From the NCBI RefSeq assembly GCF_014647835.1, contig NZ_BMPY01000022.1:51984-115983 (forward strand): a stretch of DNA of 64,000 nt, given 5' to 3'. Positions 34,968 through 43,575 of the stretch are shown here, piece by piece. Numbering within the stretch: position 1 is the first letter of the stretch; every line of letters starts with the position of its first letter. Made by a program: the position numbers and the translations under genes. This DNA is from Microbispora rosea subsp. aerata (lineage in GTDB: Bacteria > Actinomycetota > Actinomycetes > Streptosporangiales > Streptosporangiaceae). Below the pieces are notes generated by a model that worked only from the letters and a program-made list of their open reading frames with translations, ran no database searches and was not told the origin of the DNA.

Positions 34968-35858
34968 ATGCTCCAAGATCTGATCAACGCCCTGTCACTC
35001 GGGTCGATCTATCTGCTCTTCGCACTCGGGATGAGCCTCGTCTGGGGCACCATCGGCATCCTCAACTTCGCCCACGGCGCGATCTTCATGTTCGCCGCCT
35101 TCGCGTCCTACGTCATCGTCGAGCAGGTCAGGCTCCCCATGCTCGCGTTGATCGTGATCGGCGCCCTGGTGGGCGCGGCGCTCTCGGTGGCGGTGCAGGT
35201 GCTGGCCTTTCAGCCGATCCTGCAGCGCGCCAAGGACCTGCGCAGCGGGGAGATGCAGATCCTCATCGGCGGCATCGGCGTCGCCGCGATCCCGCTGGCC
35301 GTCGCCGAGGAGGAGACCGGCAGCAACCCCTTCGGCTTCTCCGCGTCCAGCTACGCGACGAAGACCTACGCCCTGCTGGGCTTCCGGATCACCAACACCC
35401 AGATCCTGGTGGTCGCCGCGGCCTTGCTCATCGCGGTCGCCGTGATCGCCTGGCTGCGCATGTCGCGGTCCGGCCTGGCGCTGCGGTCGCTCGGCGTCGA
35501 CCCGGAGACGGCCTCGCTGATGGGCGTCAACCGGCGGGTGCTCGGACTGGGCAGCATGGCCGTCGCCGGAGCCCTGGCCGGGTTCGCCGGGGTGATGCTC
35601 ACCTACCATCTCGGCGCGATCACGCCGGACAGCGGCGACACCCTGCTGATCAAGGCGTTCGCCGCCGTGATCCTCGGCGGCGTCGGCAGCATGGCGGGGG
35701 TCGTCGTCGGGTCCTACGTGCTGGCCCTCGCCGAGACGATCGTGCTGACCCAGACCTCCGGCCTGTGGGTGGACGCGGTCTCGTTCGGCGTGATCTTCGC
35801 CGTCCTCCTGTTCAAGAGCGAGGGGCTCTTCGGCCGCAAAGAGGTGCGCCGGACATGA
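34968..35858 (+). CDS. livH: Branched-chain-type ABC permease LivH 1
   Basis: 296 residues, about eight hydrophobic segments. Typical LivH start (LINALSLGSIYLLFALGMSLVWGTIGILNFAHGAIFMFAA) and the cytoplasmic loop contacting the ATPase (RSLGVDPETASLMGVNRRVLGLGSMAVAGALAG), ending FGRKEVRRT. With LivM it forms the membrane channel of the importer. It is homologous throughout to the permease at 41731. It overlaps livM by 4 bp (ATGA). Confidence 0.95.
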   Translation: MLQDLINALSLGSIYLLFALGMSLVWGTIGILNFAHGAIFMFAAFASYVIVEQVRLPMLALIVIGALVGAALSVAVQVLAFQPILQRAKDLRSGEMQILIGGIGVAAIPLAVAEEETGSNPFGFSASSYATKTYALLGFRITNTQILVVAAALLIAVAVIAWLRMSRSGLALRSLGVDPETASLMGVNRRVLGLGSMAVAGALAGFAGVMLTYHLGAITPDSGDTLLIKAFAAVILGGVGSMAGVVVGSYVLALAETIVLTQTSGLWVDAVSFGVIFAVLLFKSEGLFGRKEVRRT

Positions 35859-36784
35859 CGGCCTGGTACGACAGCAACATCATCCTGATCCAGTCCACGT
35901 TCGTCGGACTGCTCACCGCACTGAGCCTGCAGGTGCCCATCCGCTTCGGCGTCTTCTCCTTCGCCGGGGTCGGCTGCTACGGCATCGGCGCGTACACCAC
36001 GGCGATCATCGTCATCCGCCTCGGCTGGCCGGCGCCGCTCGCCATGGGCGCGGGCATGCTGCTGGCCGCGGTGACGGGCTATCTGCTCGCGCTCGTCCTC
36101 AGCCGGCTCGGCGGCCTCTACCTCGGCATGGCCACCATCGCGTTCGACCTGATCGTCACGGTGGTCGTGGCCAACGGGGGCGAGCTGACCGGCGGCCCCA
36201 GCGGCCTGTTCGGCGCGATCTCGGACGTGGGCACCGTGCACGTGGCGCTGACCTCGCTGGTCGTCGTCGTGCTGCTCGCGCTCAGCGAGCGCGGCCGTTT
36301 CGGCCGTCGCGTGGAGGCGGTGCGCGAGGACCCCGAGCTCGCGGCCGCGATGGGCGTGGAGGTCCGCCACTACCGGCAGCTCGCCTTCGTGATCAGCGCG
36401 CTGCTCGGCGCCTGCGCCGGCGGGTTCAACGTGCTGCTGCGCACCACCATCGCCCCCACCGACATCGGCTTCTCCCTGGTGACCCTCGCGCTCACGATGA
36501 TCATCGTGGGAGGGTCGCGCTCCTGGGCCGGAGCGTTCATCGGTGCGGTGATCTTCACCTGGCTGCCCAGCGTGCTGGAGTTCTCCGGCCAGTGGCAGAA
36601 GGTGATCTACGGCGTGATCGTGGCGCTCGCCGCCATCTGGGTGCCGGGCGGCCTGCTCGGCGTCATTACCGACGCCTACCGTTCCTGGCAGCGTTCCCGC
36701 AGGGCGGGCGGATCGAGCGACGTCGGACCGGGCGACGGGGACCGTGGGACGGTGTCCCCGCGAGCGGAGGGGACCCCCGCATGA
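35855..36784 (+). CDS. livM: Branched-chain-type ABC permease LivM 1
   Basis: 309 residues with multiple membrane helices. Family landmarks: FGVFSFAGVGCYGIGAYTT, GLYLGMATIAFDLIV and the ATPase-contacting EDPELAAAMGVEVRHYRQLAF loop, then VGGSRSWAGAFIGAV. The last 30 residues are a polar Gly/Ser/Arg tail. It pairs with LivH. The start overlaps the LivH stop and the end overlaps the next gene (ATGA), so the permease and ATPase genes are translationally coupled. Confidence 0.95.
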   Translation: MTAWYDSNIILIQSTFVGLLTALSLQVPIRFGVFSFAGVGCYGIGAYTTAIIVIRLGWPAPLAMGAGMLLAAVTGYLLALVLSRLGGLYLGMATIAFDLIVTVVVANGGELTGGPSGLFGAISDVGTVHVALTSLVVVVLLALSERGRFGRRVEAVREDPELAAAMGVEVRHYRQLAFVISALLGACAGGFNVLLRTTIAPTDIGFSLVTLALTMIIVGGSRSWAGAFIGAVIFTWLPSVLEFSGQWQKVIYGVIVALAAIWVPGGLLGVITDAYRSWQRSRRAGGSSDVGPGDGDRGTVSPRAEGTPA

Positions 36785-37542
36785 CAGGGGAGCGGATGAC
36801 GGGGAATCGGGCGAGCAGCGCCCCGCTGCTCCAGGTGAAGGACGCCGCCGTCCACTTCGGCGGAGTGAAGGCCGTGGACGGCCTGTCCATCGAGCTCACC
36901 GAGGGCAAGATCTTTGGGATCCTGGGCCCCAACGGCTCCGGCAAGAGCACCCTGCTGGCGGCGATCACCAGGTTCGTGGACCTGACGGCCGGCGAGATCC
37001 TCCTGGACGGGGAGGAGTATCACACCCTCCCGGCCGCTCGGGTCGCGCGGCGCGGCGTCGCCCGCACGTTCCAGACCGTGCGGCTGCTGCCCGGCCTGAC
37101 CGTCGAGGAGAACATCCGGCTCGGCGCCGACCGGGTCGGCGGGCGAGGCGGCGCGGACGGCGTGCGCGAGGCCATCGAGCGCACGGGACTGAAGGGCCTT
37201 GAGCGGCACCGGCCCGGCGAGCTCTCGTACGGGGTGCAGCGGCGGGTGGAGATCGCCCGCGCGATCGTCGCCCGGCCGAGGCTGCTGCTGCTCGACGAGC
37301 CCACGGCCGGCATGAACCAGTCGGAGCGGCAGGAGGTGTCGGCCCTGATGCGGGAGCTGCAGAAGGAGGGCCTGACGCAGCTGATCGTCGAGCACGACGT
37401 CCAGATGATGGTCGACACGTGCGATCACCTGTTCGCGATGAACTTCGGCAAGCTGATCGCGCAGGGTGATCCGGCGGGTGTCGTACGTGAGCCGGCGGTG
37501 CGCGAGGCGTACCTGGGAAAGCGGTGGAGCCAGCATGTTTGA
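36781..37542 (+). CDS. livG: Branched-chain-type ABC ATPase LivG 1
   Basis: 253 residues. Walker A GILGPNGSGKSTLLAA, the Q-loop region TFQTVRL, the ABC signature in LSYGVQRRVEIARAI, Walker B LLLLDEPTAGM and the switch His in LIVEHDVQMM are all intact. ATG 36781 overlaps the livM stop; a second ATG at 36796 has GGGGAGCGG before it and could be the true start. It drives import together with LivF, whose gene overlaps its end by 8 bp. Confidence 0.95.
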   Translation: MTGERMTGNRASSAPLLQVKDAAVHFGGVKAVDGLSIELTEGKIFGILGPNGSGKSTLLAAITRFVDLTAGEILLDGEEYHTLPAARVARRGVARTFQTVRLLPGLTVEENIRLGADRVGGRGGADGVREAIERTGLKGLERHRPGELSYGVQRRVEIARAIVARPRLLLLDEPTAGMNQSERQEVSALMRELQKEGLTQLIVEHDVQMMVDTCDHLFAMNFGKLIAQGDPAGVVREPAVREAYLGKRWSQHV

Positions 37543-38257
37543 GATCCGGGACCTGCACGTCAGCTATGGCAAGGTCACCGCGGTGCGCGGCATGACGCTG
37601 TCGGCGGAGCCGGGCAAGGTCACCTTGGTCCTCGGCGCCAACGGGGCGGGCAAGACGACCACGCTGCGGTCGGCCGCCGGCCTGCACAAGCCCGACTCGG
37701 GCTCCGTCGTCCTGGACGGGGAGACGATCACCGGCCTGCCGGCACACAAGATCGTCAAGCGCGGGCTGGTCCTGGTCCCCGAGGGCCGTCACGTCTTCGC
37801 CCCGCTGACCGTCATGGAGAACCTCCGGATGGGCGGTTACACCACGGCCCGCGGGGAGACCGGCGCCATCCTGGACCGCGTCTTCGAGATGTTCCCGGTG
37901 CTCAAGGAGCGCCAGGACGGGGCCGCCGGGCTCCTGTCCGGCGGTGAGCAGCAGATGCTCGCCTTCGGCCGTGCCCTCATGGCCAAGCCGAAGATCATGA
38001 TGCTGGACGAGCCCTCGATGGGCCTGGCCCCGACCATGGTCGACACGGTGCTCAGCAGTATCCGCGCCATGGCCGACTCGGGCATCGGAGTGCTGATGGT
38101 CGAGCAGAACGCCGAAGCCGGCCTGGAGGTCGCCGACGACGTCGCCGTCGTCGCCCGCGGCGAGGTCGTCTTCAGCGGCACGGCCAAGGAGGCCCGCTCC
38201 AATTCGTCGGTCCTGCGCGCCTTCCTCGGCGAGGCGGCGCTGGTCTCGGAGAGCTGA
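37535..38257 (+). CDS. livF: Branched-chain-type ABC ATPase LivF 1
   Basis: 240 residues. Walker A VLGANGAGKTTTLRSAAG, Q-loop region LVPEGRHVFAPLTV, signature LLSGGEQQMLAFGRALM, Walker B IMMLDEPSMGLAP and switch His region VLMVEQNAEAGLEVADDV. All catalytic parts are present. It is the only LivF-type ATPase in the window, so it may serve both importers; the second system at 40.4-44.4 kb has only LivG. A strong hairpin begins 2 bases after the stop. Confidence 0.95.
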   Translation: MFEIRDLHVSYGKVTAVRGMTLSAEPGKVTLVLGANGAGKTTTLRSAAGLHKPDSGSVVLDGETITGLPAHKIVKRGLVLVPEGRHVFAPLTVMENLRMGGYTTARGETGAILDRVFEMFPVLKERQDGAAGLLSGGEQQMLAFGRALMAKPKIMMLDEPSMGLAPTMVDTVLSSIRAMADSGIGVLMVEQNAEAGLEVADDVAVVARGEVVFSGTAKEARSNSSVLRAFLGEAALVSES

Positions 38258-38258
38258 T

Positions 38259-38303
38259 CCGGTACGGCGAGGGCGAGGGCACGCCCCGGCCTCGCCGTAC
38301 CGG
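38259..38303. terminator. Strong hairpin after livF
   Basis: CCGGTACGGCGAGG (38259-38272) pairs exactly, 14 of 14, with CCTCGCCGTACCGG (38290-38303), with a 17-base loop. It starts 2 bases after the livF stop and ends the first transporter operon. Confidence 0.8.
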
Positions 38304-38333
38304 TGACCGGAACTGGAAGGAGCGCAAGCGCGT

Positions 38334-38864
38334 ATGGGCCGGGTGGGCATCGACGACATAGAAGACCTGCGGTCACTGCGGCTCGACGCCGGCGACCGGC
38401 GTGAGCTGCTGACCACGCAGAGCGAGTGCACCTTCGTCTTCACCACCGCGGAGGGCTGGCCCGCCGGGGTCGTCATGAGTTACCTGTACGAGGAGGGCCG
38501 CTTCTGGCTGACCGCCGTGCGGGGACGCGCGCACGCCGAGGCGATCGGCAGGGACCCGCGGGTGACGCTCGTCGTCTCCAATTCGGGGACCGCGCTCCCC
38601 GGCCGCCGCATGCTGGCCGTACGCGGGATCGCCCTGCGGCGGGACGACGAGGAGACCAAGCGGCGGATGCTGCCGCGTCTGGCGGCGAAGCTGGCGCCCG
38701 GCGATCCCGGCGCCATGGTCCGGCTGCTGGACAGCCCCAACCGGGTGATCTTCGAGGTGCATCCGGTGAAGATCGCCGTGAGCCACGACTCACGCAAGAT
38801 GCCGGGCGACGGCCGCGGCGGCTCGGGCTCCGGCTCCGCCGGGCGGGCCGAATCCAAGGAGTGA
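38334..38864 (+). CDS. Pyridoxamine-phosphate-oxidase-like split-barrel protein (FMN or F420 binding)
   Basis: 176 residues with GGAAGGAG before the ATG. Split-barrel pattern: TFVFTTAEGWPAGVVMSYLYEEGRFWLTAVRGRAHAEAIGRDPRVTLVVSN, then RMLAVRGIALRRDDEE. The C-terminal 20 residues are Gly/Ser-rich. Proteins of this superfamily bind FMN, F420 or heme and reduce or oxidise small substrates. Nothing in the sequence fixes the cofactor. It forms a pair with the SnoaL-like gene 7 bp downstream, after the Liv terminator. Confidence 0.8.
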   Translation: MGRVGIDDIEDLRSLRLDAGDRRELLTTQSECTFVFTTAEGWPAGVVMSYLYEEGRFWLTAVRGRAHAEAIGRDPRVTLVVSNSGTALPGRRMLAVRGIALRRDDEETKRRMLPRLAAKLAPGDPGAMVRLLDSPNRVIFEVHPVKIAVSHDSRKMPGDGRGGSGSGSAGRAESKE

Positions 38865-38871
38865 TCGGACA

Positions 38872-39354
38872 GTGGAGAACCAGACCGCGAAGACGGGCGG
38901 CGGCGGATCCCGCGCCGTGGCGGACCCCGCCCTGTCGGCCCGTGCGGCGCAGTTGCTGTACGCCTACGCCCGGGCGGTGGACGAGGGCGACGTGGACGCG
39001 GTCGGCGAGCTGATCGCCGACGATGTGGCGATCACGCGCGTCGACGGCACGCACACCGGCAGGGAGCCCTTCCTCGACGTCTACCGGGCCTTCCGCGACT
39101 CGCCGACGCTGGGCAGCAAGCACATGATCACCAACGTGCGGGCCTATCCGGAGGACGGCGGCCTGGTCCGTGCCGAGGCGTACTTCCAGGCGGTGATGTT
39201 CGACCCGGACGGCACCCGCTTCGTGGTCGGCCGCTACTCCGACTCGCTGCGCGAGGTGGGCGGTGAGCTGCGATTCGCGCACAAGCGGATCACGGTCGAG
39301 CGTGTGGCCGCGGTCGGCGAGACCCGGGAGTGGACCGGGGTCGCCGACGGCTGA
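38872..39354 (+). CDS. SnoaL-like (NTF2 fold) protein
   Basis: 160 residues from GTG 38872 with AAGGAG a little upstream. NTF2-fold pattern: AAQLLYAYARAVDEGDVDAVGELIADDVAITRVDGTHTGREPFLDVYRAF, then a strand pair with the polar interior and RFAHKRITVERV at the end. It is one of four paralogues in the window; enzymatic role unknown. It is placed between a flavin-type split-barrel protein and the MftE-like gene. Confidence 0.83.
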   Translation: MENQTAKTGGGGSRAVADPALSARAAQLLYAYARAVDEGDVDAVGELIADDVAITRVDGTHTGREPFLDVYRAFRDSPTLGSKHMITNVRAYPEDGGLVRAEAYFQAVMFDPDGTRFVVGRYSDSLREVGGELRFAHKRITVERVAAVGETREWTGVADG

Positions 39355-39404
39355 GCCACGGGACGTGCGCCCCGCCGGCGGACCGGGAGCCGCTCCCTCC
39401 GATG

Positions 39405-39442
39405 TTTCCCAAACTATAATAATGATTATATAAGATGGGAAA
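39405..39442. promoter_or_regulatory. Nested palindromes before the MftE-like gene
   Basis: TTTCCCA (39405-39411) and TGGGAAA (39436-39442) are exact inverse copies. Inside them, TATAAT (39415-39420) and ATTATA (39425-39430) form a second inverted repeat around AATG. The inner part contains ATGATTA, as in the shared operator, and could also act as the -10. The gene starts 26 bases later. Confidence 0.65.
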
Positions 39443-39467
39443 CGAAAGGCAAGGAGGCGGGAAACGA

Positions 39468-40364
39468 ATGGGAAGCGGCAACGGCGCCTCGCCGCACGCC
39501 GAGGCTGTCGAGGAGAACGCCGGGGACGGGACCGCGCCCGCCTGTGATCCGGCCGCCCATGCGGGCGGAGTGGACGGACGGGACCTCGCGGCCCTCGCAC
39601 GGCCCGCGTCGCCGCACGCGCCGACCGTCCTTGTTCCGCTCGGATCGACGGGGCGGCCCGGCACGTGCCTGCCGCCGCAGACCGACACGGTGATCTCGAC
39701 GGCGGTGGCGCGGGCCACGGCCGCCCGCCTGCGCCGGGTGTGCCCGGAGGAGTCCGTGGTCGTGGCGCCCGCCATCGCGTACGGCGCGGGGGACGACCAC
39801 CTCGACGCGCGTCCCGGCTCCGACCCGGATGCTCGCGCGAGCTTCCCGGGCGTCATGTCCATCGGGACCGACACGCTCCAGCTTCTGCTGGTGGAGCTGA
39901 TCCGGTCGCTGTCGCGCTGGGCCGGGCAAATTGTGATCATTAATGGCTGCGACGGCAACCTGGACGCCGTCGCCGCCGCGGTCGTGCAGTCGCGGCATGA
40001 AGGGCGCGACGCGGCCTGGGCGTCCTGTGCGGCCGAGAACGGCGACCTGCCCGCCGGTCACGTCACGACCTCGCTCATGCTGCACCTCGCCCCCGGCCTG
40101 GTGAGCCCGGCCGGGGCGCGGCCGGATGTCCGCGCGCGGCCGATGTCCCGGCGCCCGGCCGGGGGCGTCGCCGTCGCCGTGCTCGACCATGCGACGGCCG
40201 CCGCCGAGGACGGCCGCCTTCTGCTCGATCGGATCGCCGGCGACCTGGCGGCCCGCATCCGGAGCGGGCGGGTGTGTCACACCGGACGTCTGCTGGAGGC
40301 GGACGGCGACGCGGCCCCCGAGCCTCACCGGCCGGGCGTCCGCCCGCAGGTCACGTGGAAGTAA
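39468..40364 (+). CDS. MftE-like/creatininase-family protein with lost metal ligands
   Basis: 298 residues from ATG 39468 with AAGGAGGCGGG before it. After a 50-residue polar N-terminal extension, the sequence follows the mycofactocin creatininase homologue MftE: VPLGSTG, AYGAGDDH, SFPGVMSIGTDTL, NGCDGNLDAVAAA, HVTTSLMLHLAP. The metal site is degraded. STEQHG of the family is STGRPG here, the NGHGGN His is Cys, and the HxGHTETS region reads LPAGHVTTS; only the Asp of QTD and a DH remain. It is probably not a working amidohydrolase, and might bind a peptide or act as a regulator. No mftA, mftB or mftC is visible nearby. Confidence 0.75.
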   Translation: MGSGNGASPHAEAVEENAGDGTAPACDPAAHAGGVDGRDLAALARPASPHAPTVLVPLGSTGRPGTCLPPQTDTVISTAVARATAARLRRVCPEESVVVAPAIAYGAGDDHLDARPGSDPDARASFPGVMSIGTDTLQLLLVELIRSLSRWAGQIVIINGCDGNLDAVAAAVVQSRHEGRDAAWASCAAENGDLPAGHVTTSLMLHLAPGLVSPAGARPDVRARPMSRRPAGGVAVAVLDHATAAAEDGRLLLDRIAGDLAARIRSGRVCHTGRLLEADGDAAPEPHRPGVRPQVTWK

Positions 40365-40414
40365 CGCCCGCGCAAACCTGGACATCGCCCCGGCATAAAC
40401 CTATCTTGGGAAAA

Positions 40415-40435
40415 CCAATTCATGCTTATCATTGG
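40415..40435. promoter_or_regulatory. Shared operator before the second binding-protein gene
   Basis: CCAAT (40415-40419) and ATTGG (40431-40435) flank the core. ATTCATGCTTATCATT (40418-40433), read in reverse, matches AATCATAAGCATGATT at 14 of 16 positions, including ATAAGCATGA. It ends 17 bases before the start codon, nearly the same distance as at 33299-33328. Confidence 0.7.
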
Positions 40436-40452
40436 CACACTTGGAGCGACCG

Positions 40453-41637
40453 ATGTCACTTCGGCTCAGATGGGCCCGCGGCGCGGGCGTCACGATGATC
40501 GCCGGACTGTCGCTGGTGGCGGCCGCCTGCGGAAGCGGCGGCGAGAGCACGGCGGCCGAGTCGGCGGGGGACGGAAAGCTGCCGGCCGAGATCAAGCTCG
40601 TCGGCGTCCGCGACACCACCGGGCCGGTCGCCTACGCCGGTCTGGGCGCGGTGAAGGGCACGCAGCTCGCGGTGGAGGAGATCAACAACAGCAACTTCCT
40701 CGGCGAGGGCGTGAAGATCACCGTCACCGAGAAGGACAGCGCCAACAGCATCGAGACGGCGTCCAGCGAGGTCACCAGCGCCATCGCCGACAGCGGCGTC
40801 GCGGCCATCCTCGGCCCCGCCGCGGGCCAGCAGGCGGCGGCGGTGGCCCCGGTCGCCGAGCGCAGCAAGACGCCGATCGTGTTCACCCAGGCCGGCTCCG
40901 ACGGCGTCGTGATCGGCAAGTACACCTTCCGCGCCACGTCCCCGATGGACACCTACTACCACCTCGCCACCGAATATCTGGCGGCCAAGGGCCTGAAGAA
41001 CGTCACCGTCCTCTACAACGCCACGTTCCCGACCTTCGCCCAGCTCGCGGAGAAGACGATGCCGGACCTGGCGGGCAAGAGCGGTCTCACCGTCGTCTCC
41101 AGCACCGCCGTACAGGCCACGACGCAGGACTTCACCTCGCCGACGCGGCTGATCGCGGAGAAGAAGCCGGACGCGGCGCTGTTCTTCCTCACCGCCCCGC
41201 AGTCGGTGACCGCGCTGAAGCAGCTGCGGCAGGCGGGCTACGACGGCCCGGTCCTCGGCACCTCGGTGCAGGGCGGCGGCAACCTCAAGAGCGCGGGGGA
41301 GTACGGCAAGGGCGTCATCTACCCGACCGACTTCTCGCCCGCGCAGAGCCAGGGCAAGTCGGCGGAGTTCATCAAGAACTTCCAGGCCAAGTTCAACGCG
41401 CTGCCGGACCAGTACGCGGCCGAGGGATACGACGCCGCGTGGTGGATCGCCCGGGCCATCAAGGCGTCCGGATCGGCCACCCGGGACGGGATCCAGCAGG
41501 GTCTGGCCAAGGTCGCCGCGGAGGGCTTCGAGGGCGCCATGGGACAGCTCGGCTTCGAGGGCAACGACATGCGCGTCCCCGGCGTGCTCGTCGAATGGGA
41601 TGGCGAGGCCGAGAAGGTCGTGACCACCACTCCGTGA
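40453..41637 (+). CDS. Branched-chain-type ABC substrate-binding lipoprotein 2
   Basis: 394 residues from ATG 40453 with GGAG before it. Lipoprotein signal with the cysteine at residue 26 (LSLVAAACG). The binding fold repeats that of the protein at 33347: TGPVAYAGLGAVKGTQLAVEEINN, ILGPAAGQQAAAVAPVAE, VFTQAGSDGVVIG, AAEGYDAAWWIARAIKASG. The two receptors are clear paralogues but differ throughout the pocket region, suggesting different or overlapping ligands. Its importer genes follow after 93 bp. Confidence 0.95.
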   Translation: MSLRLRWARGAGVTMIAGLSLVAAACGSGGESTAAESAGDGKLPAEIKLVGVRDTTGPVAYAGLGAVKGTQLAVEEINNSNFLGEGVKITVTEKDSANSIETASSEVTSAIADSGVAAILGPAAGQQAAAVAPVAERSKTPIVFTQAGSDGVVIGKYTFRATSPMDTYYHLATEYLAAKGLKNVTVLYNATFPTFAQLAEKTMPDLAGKSGLTVVSSTAVQATTQDFTSPTRLIAEKKPDAALFFLTAPQSVTALKQLRQAGYDGPVLGTSVQGGGNLKSAGEYGKGVIYPTDFSPAQSQGKSAEFIKNFQAKFNALPDQYAAEGYDAAWWIARAIKASGSATRDGIQQGLAKVAAEGFEGAMGQLGFEGNDMRVPGVLVEWDGEAEKVVTTTP

Positions 41638-41730
41638 TCGGCGAGTTCGGCCACCGATGCTCAGGGCCGGCGGCTCGTGCGCGCCGGCCATGAGCACCGT
41701 GGACCGACGTCCGGAAGAAAGGAAGGTGCC

Positions 41731-42621
41731 GTGCTGCAGGACGTGTTCAACGCGGTCGTGCTCGGCTCCATCTACTTGCTGTTCGCGCTGGGAATGGCGC
41801 TCGCCTGGGGCACCATCGGCGTGCTCAACTTCGCGCACGGCGTGACGTTCATGTTCTCGGCCTTCGCCGCGCATCTCGTGGCGGACCGCGTCGCCCTGCC
41901 TGCGCCGCTGATCGTCGTGCTCGCCGCGGCCATGGGCGCGCTCATCTCCTGCCTGGTGCAGGCGCTGGTCTTCCAGTCGATCCTCAGGCGAGCGCGCAAT
42001 CCCCGGGCCGCGGAGATGCAGATCCTTATCGCGGGCATCGGCGTGGCGGTCATCCCCCTGGCGATCGCCCAGCGCCTCACCAACGGCGCGCCGTTCGGAT
42101 TCGGCTCGGCGGCCGAGCAGGCGCAGGTCTACCAGGTCGGCGGGCTGCGCCTGACCACGATGGCGCTGGTGGTCATCGTCGTCGGGCTCGGCCTGGGCGT
42201 CGGGCTCGCCTGGTGGCTCAAGGCGTCCAAGCGCGGGCTCGCCCTGCGCTCCATCGGCGTGGACCCCGAGACGGCCTCCCTCATGGGCGCGAACCGCACC
42301 TCTCTCGCCCTGGGCACGATGGCCGTCGCCGGGGCGCTGGCCGGTCTGGCCGGGGCGCTGCTGACCTACCAGCTCGGGGCGATCTCCGCCGAGACCGGCG
42401 ACGTTCTGCTGATCAAGGCGTTCGCCGCCATCGTGCTCGGCGGGCTCGGCAGCCAGGCCGGTGTCATCGCGGGCGCGTACTTCATCGCCATCGCGGAGAC
42501 GTTCGTGATCGTCAACAACTGGGGCACCTGGGCGGACGCGGTCTCCTTCGGACTGATCTTCCTCATGCTGCTGGTCCGGCCGCAGGGGCTCTTCGGCCGC
42601 CGGGAGGTGCGGCGCACATGA
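41731..42621 (+). CDS. livH: Branched-chain-type ABC permease LivH 2
   Basis: 296 residues from GTG 41731, chosen because AAAGGAAGG precedes it. LivH landmarks are as in the first system: VVLGSIYLLFALGMALAWGTIGVLNFAHG and RSIGVDPETASLMGANRTSLALG, ending FGRREVRRT. The close match over the whole length shows that the two importers arose by duplication of the block. It overlaps livM 2 by 4 bp. Confidence 0.95.
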   Translation: MLQDVFNAVVLGSIYLLFALGMALAWGTIGVLNFAHGVTFMFSAFAAHLVADRVALPAPLIVVLAAAMGALISCLVQALVFQSILRRARNPRAAEMQILIAGIGVAVIPLAIAQRLTNGAPFGFGSAAEQAQVYQVGGLRLTTMALVVIVVGLGLGVGLAWWLKASKRGLALRSIGVDPETASLMGANRTSLALGTMAVAGALAGLAGALLTYQLGAISAETGDVLLIKAFAAIVLGGLGSQAGVIAGAYFIAIAETFVIVNNWGTWADAVSFGLIFLMLLVRPQGLFGRREVRRT

Positions 42622-43574
42622 GCGACTGGTACGCGGCCAACATCGTGCTCGTCCAGAGCACGATGACCACCCTCCTGCTGGCTCTCAGCATTCAGCTCCC
42701 GCTGCGCGTCGGGGTCTTCTCCTTCGCCGGGGTCGGCTGCTACGGCATCGGCGGCTACGCGGCCGCCATCTGCATGATCCGGCTGGAGATGACGACCTGG
42801 CCGTCGATCGCGGTGGGAACGCTCCTCGCGGGCGCGGCCAGCTTCCTGCTCGGGCTGTTGATCCAGCGGCTGAACGGGCTGTATCTGGGCATGGCGACCA
42901 TCGCCTTCACCCTCATCATCGCCATCCTCGCGGTGAACGGCGGGAGCCTCACCGGCGGGGCGGCCGGCCTGTTCGGCGCGCTCGGCGACCTCACCACGGG
43001 GAGCATCCTCGCCGTCACCCTGGTGGTCGTCGTGGTCTTCGCCCTGTCGGAGACGGGCGGCCTGGGGCGGCGGGTCGACGCGGTGCGCGAGGACCCCGAG
43101 CTGGCCGCGGCGATGGGCGTCGACGTGTCCCGCTACCGCCGGATGTCCTTCCTGGTGAGCGGGCTGGTGGGCGGCCTGTCCGGCGCGCTCACGATCCTGC
43201 TGCGCTCCAGCATCACCCCGGCGGAGGTCAACTTCCAGCTCGTCGTCCTCGCGCTGACCGTGATCGTCGTCGGCGGGTTCCGCTCCTGGGCCGGCGCCCT
43301 CATCGGCTCGGTGATCTTCGTGTGGCTGCCGAAGGCGCTGGACTTCGTGGGGGAGTGGGAGACCGTCGTCTACGGCGTCATCGTGGTCCTGGCCGCCCTC
43401 TATCTGCCGGGCGGCGTGCTCGGCCTCGCCGCCGACCTCTACCACAGGCTGCGCAGCGGGCGCCGCGGCGGTGAGACCGACGATGAGAAGGGCGCGGGCG
43501 GGGCGGACGCGGGCCCCGGCGCCGTCGCAGGCCGCGAGTTCGACCAGCTCGCCGTTCCCGGGGAGGGCCGCTGA
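42618..43574 (+). CDS. livM: Branched-chain-type ABC permease LivM 2
   Basis: 318 residues, multiple membrane helices; GVFSFAGVGCYGIGGYAA, GLYLGMATIAFTLIIAI and EDPELAAAMGVDVSRYRRMSF match the first LivM. The C-terminal 40 residues are a polar, Gly/Asp/Arg-rich tail. It is followed after 1 bp by the ATPase gene. Together with LivH 2 it forms the second channel. Confidence 0.95.
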   Translation: MSDWYAANIVLVQSTMTTLLLALSIQLPLRVGVFSFAGVGCYGIGGYAAAICMIRLEMTTWPSIAVGTLLAGAASFLLGLLIQRLNGLYLGMATIAFTLIIAILAVNGGSLTGGAAGLFGALGDLTTGSILAVTLVVVVVFALSETGGLGRRVDAVREDPELAAAMGVDVSRYRRMSFLVSGLVGGLSGALTILLRSSITPAEVNFQLVVLALTVIVVGGFRSWAGALIGSVIFVWLPKALDFVGEWETVVYGVIVVLAALYLPGGVLGLAADLYHRLRSGRRGGETDDEKGAGGADAGPGAVAGREFDQLAVPGEGR

Positions 43575-43575
43575 C

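Noticed and set aside
37466-37534. Longer N-terminus for LivF
   Set aside because: Would lie entirely within livG; ATG 37535 begins directly at the conserved ATPase start.
39435-39467. Earlier ATG for the MftE-like gene
   Set aside because: It falls inside the palindromic promoter; the strong AAGGAGG lies between it and ATG 39468.
39468-40364. Complete mycofactocin biosynthesis locus
   Set aside because: Only a degenerate MftE-like gene is present; no MftA-like peptide, MftB or radical-SAM MftC frame was found around it.
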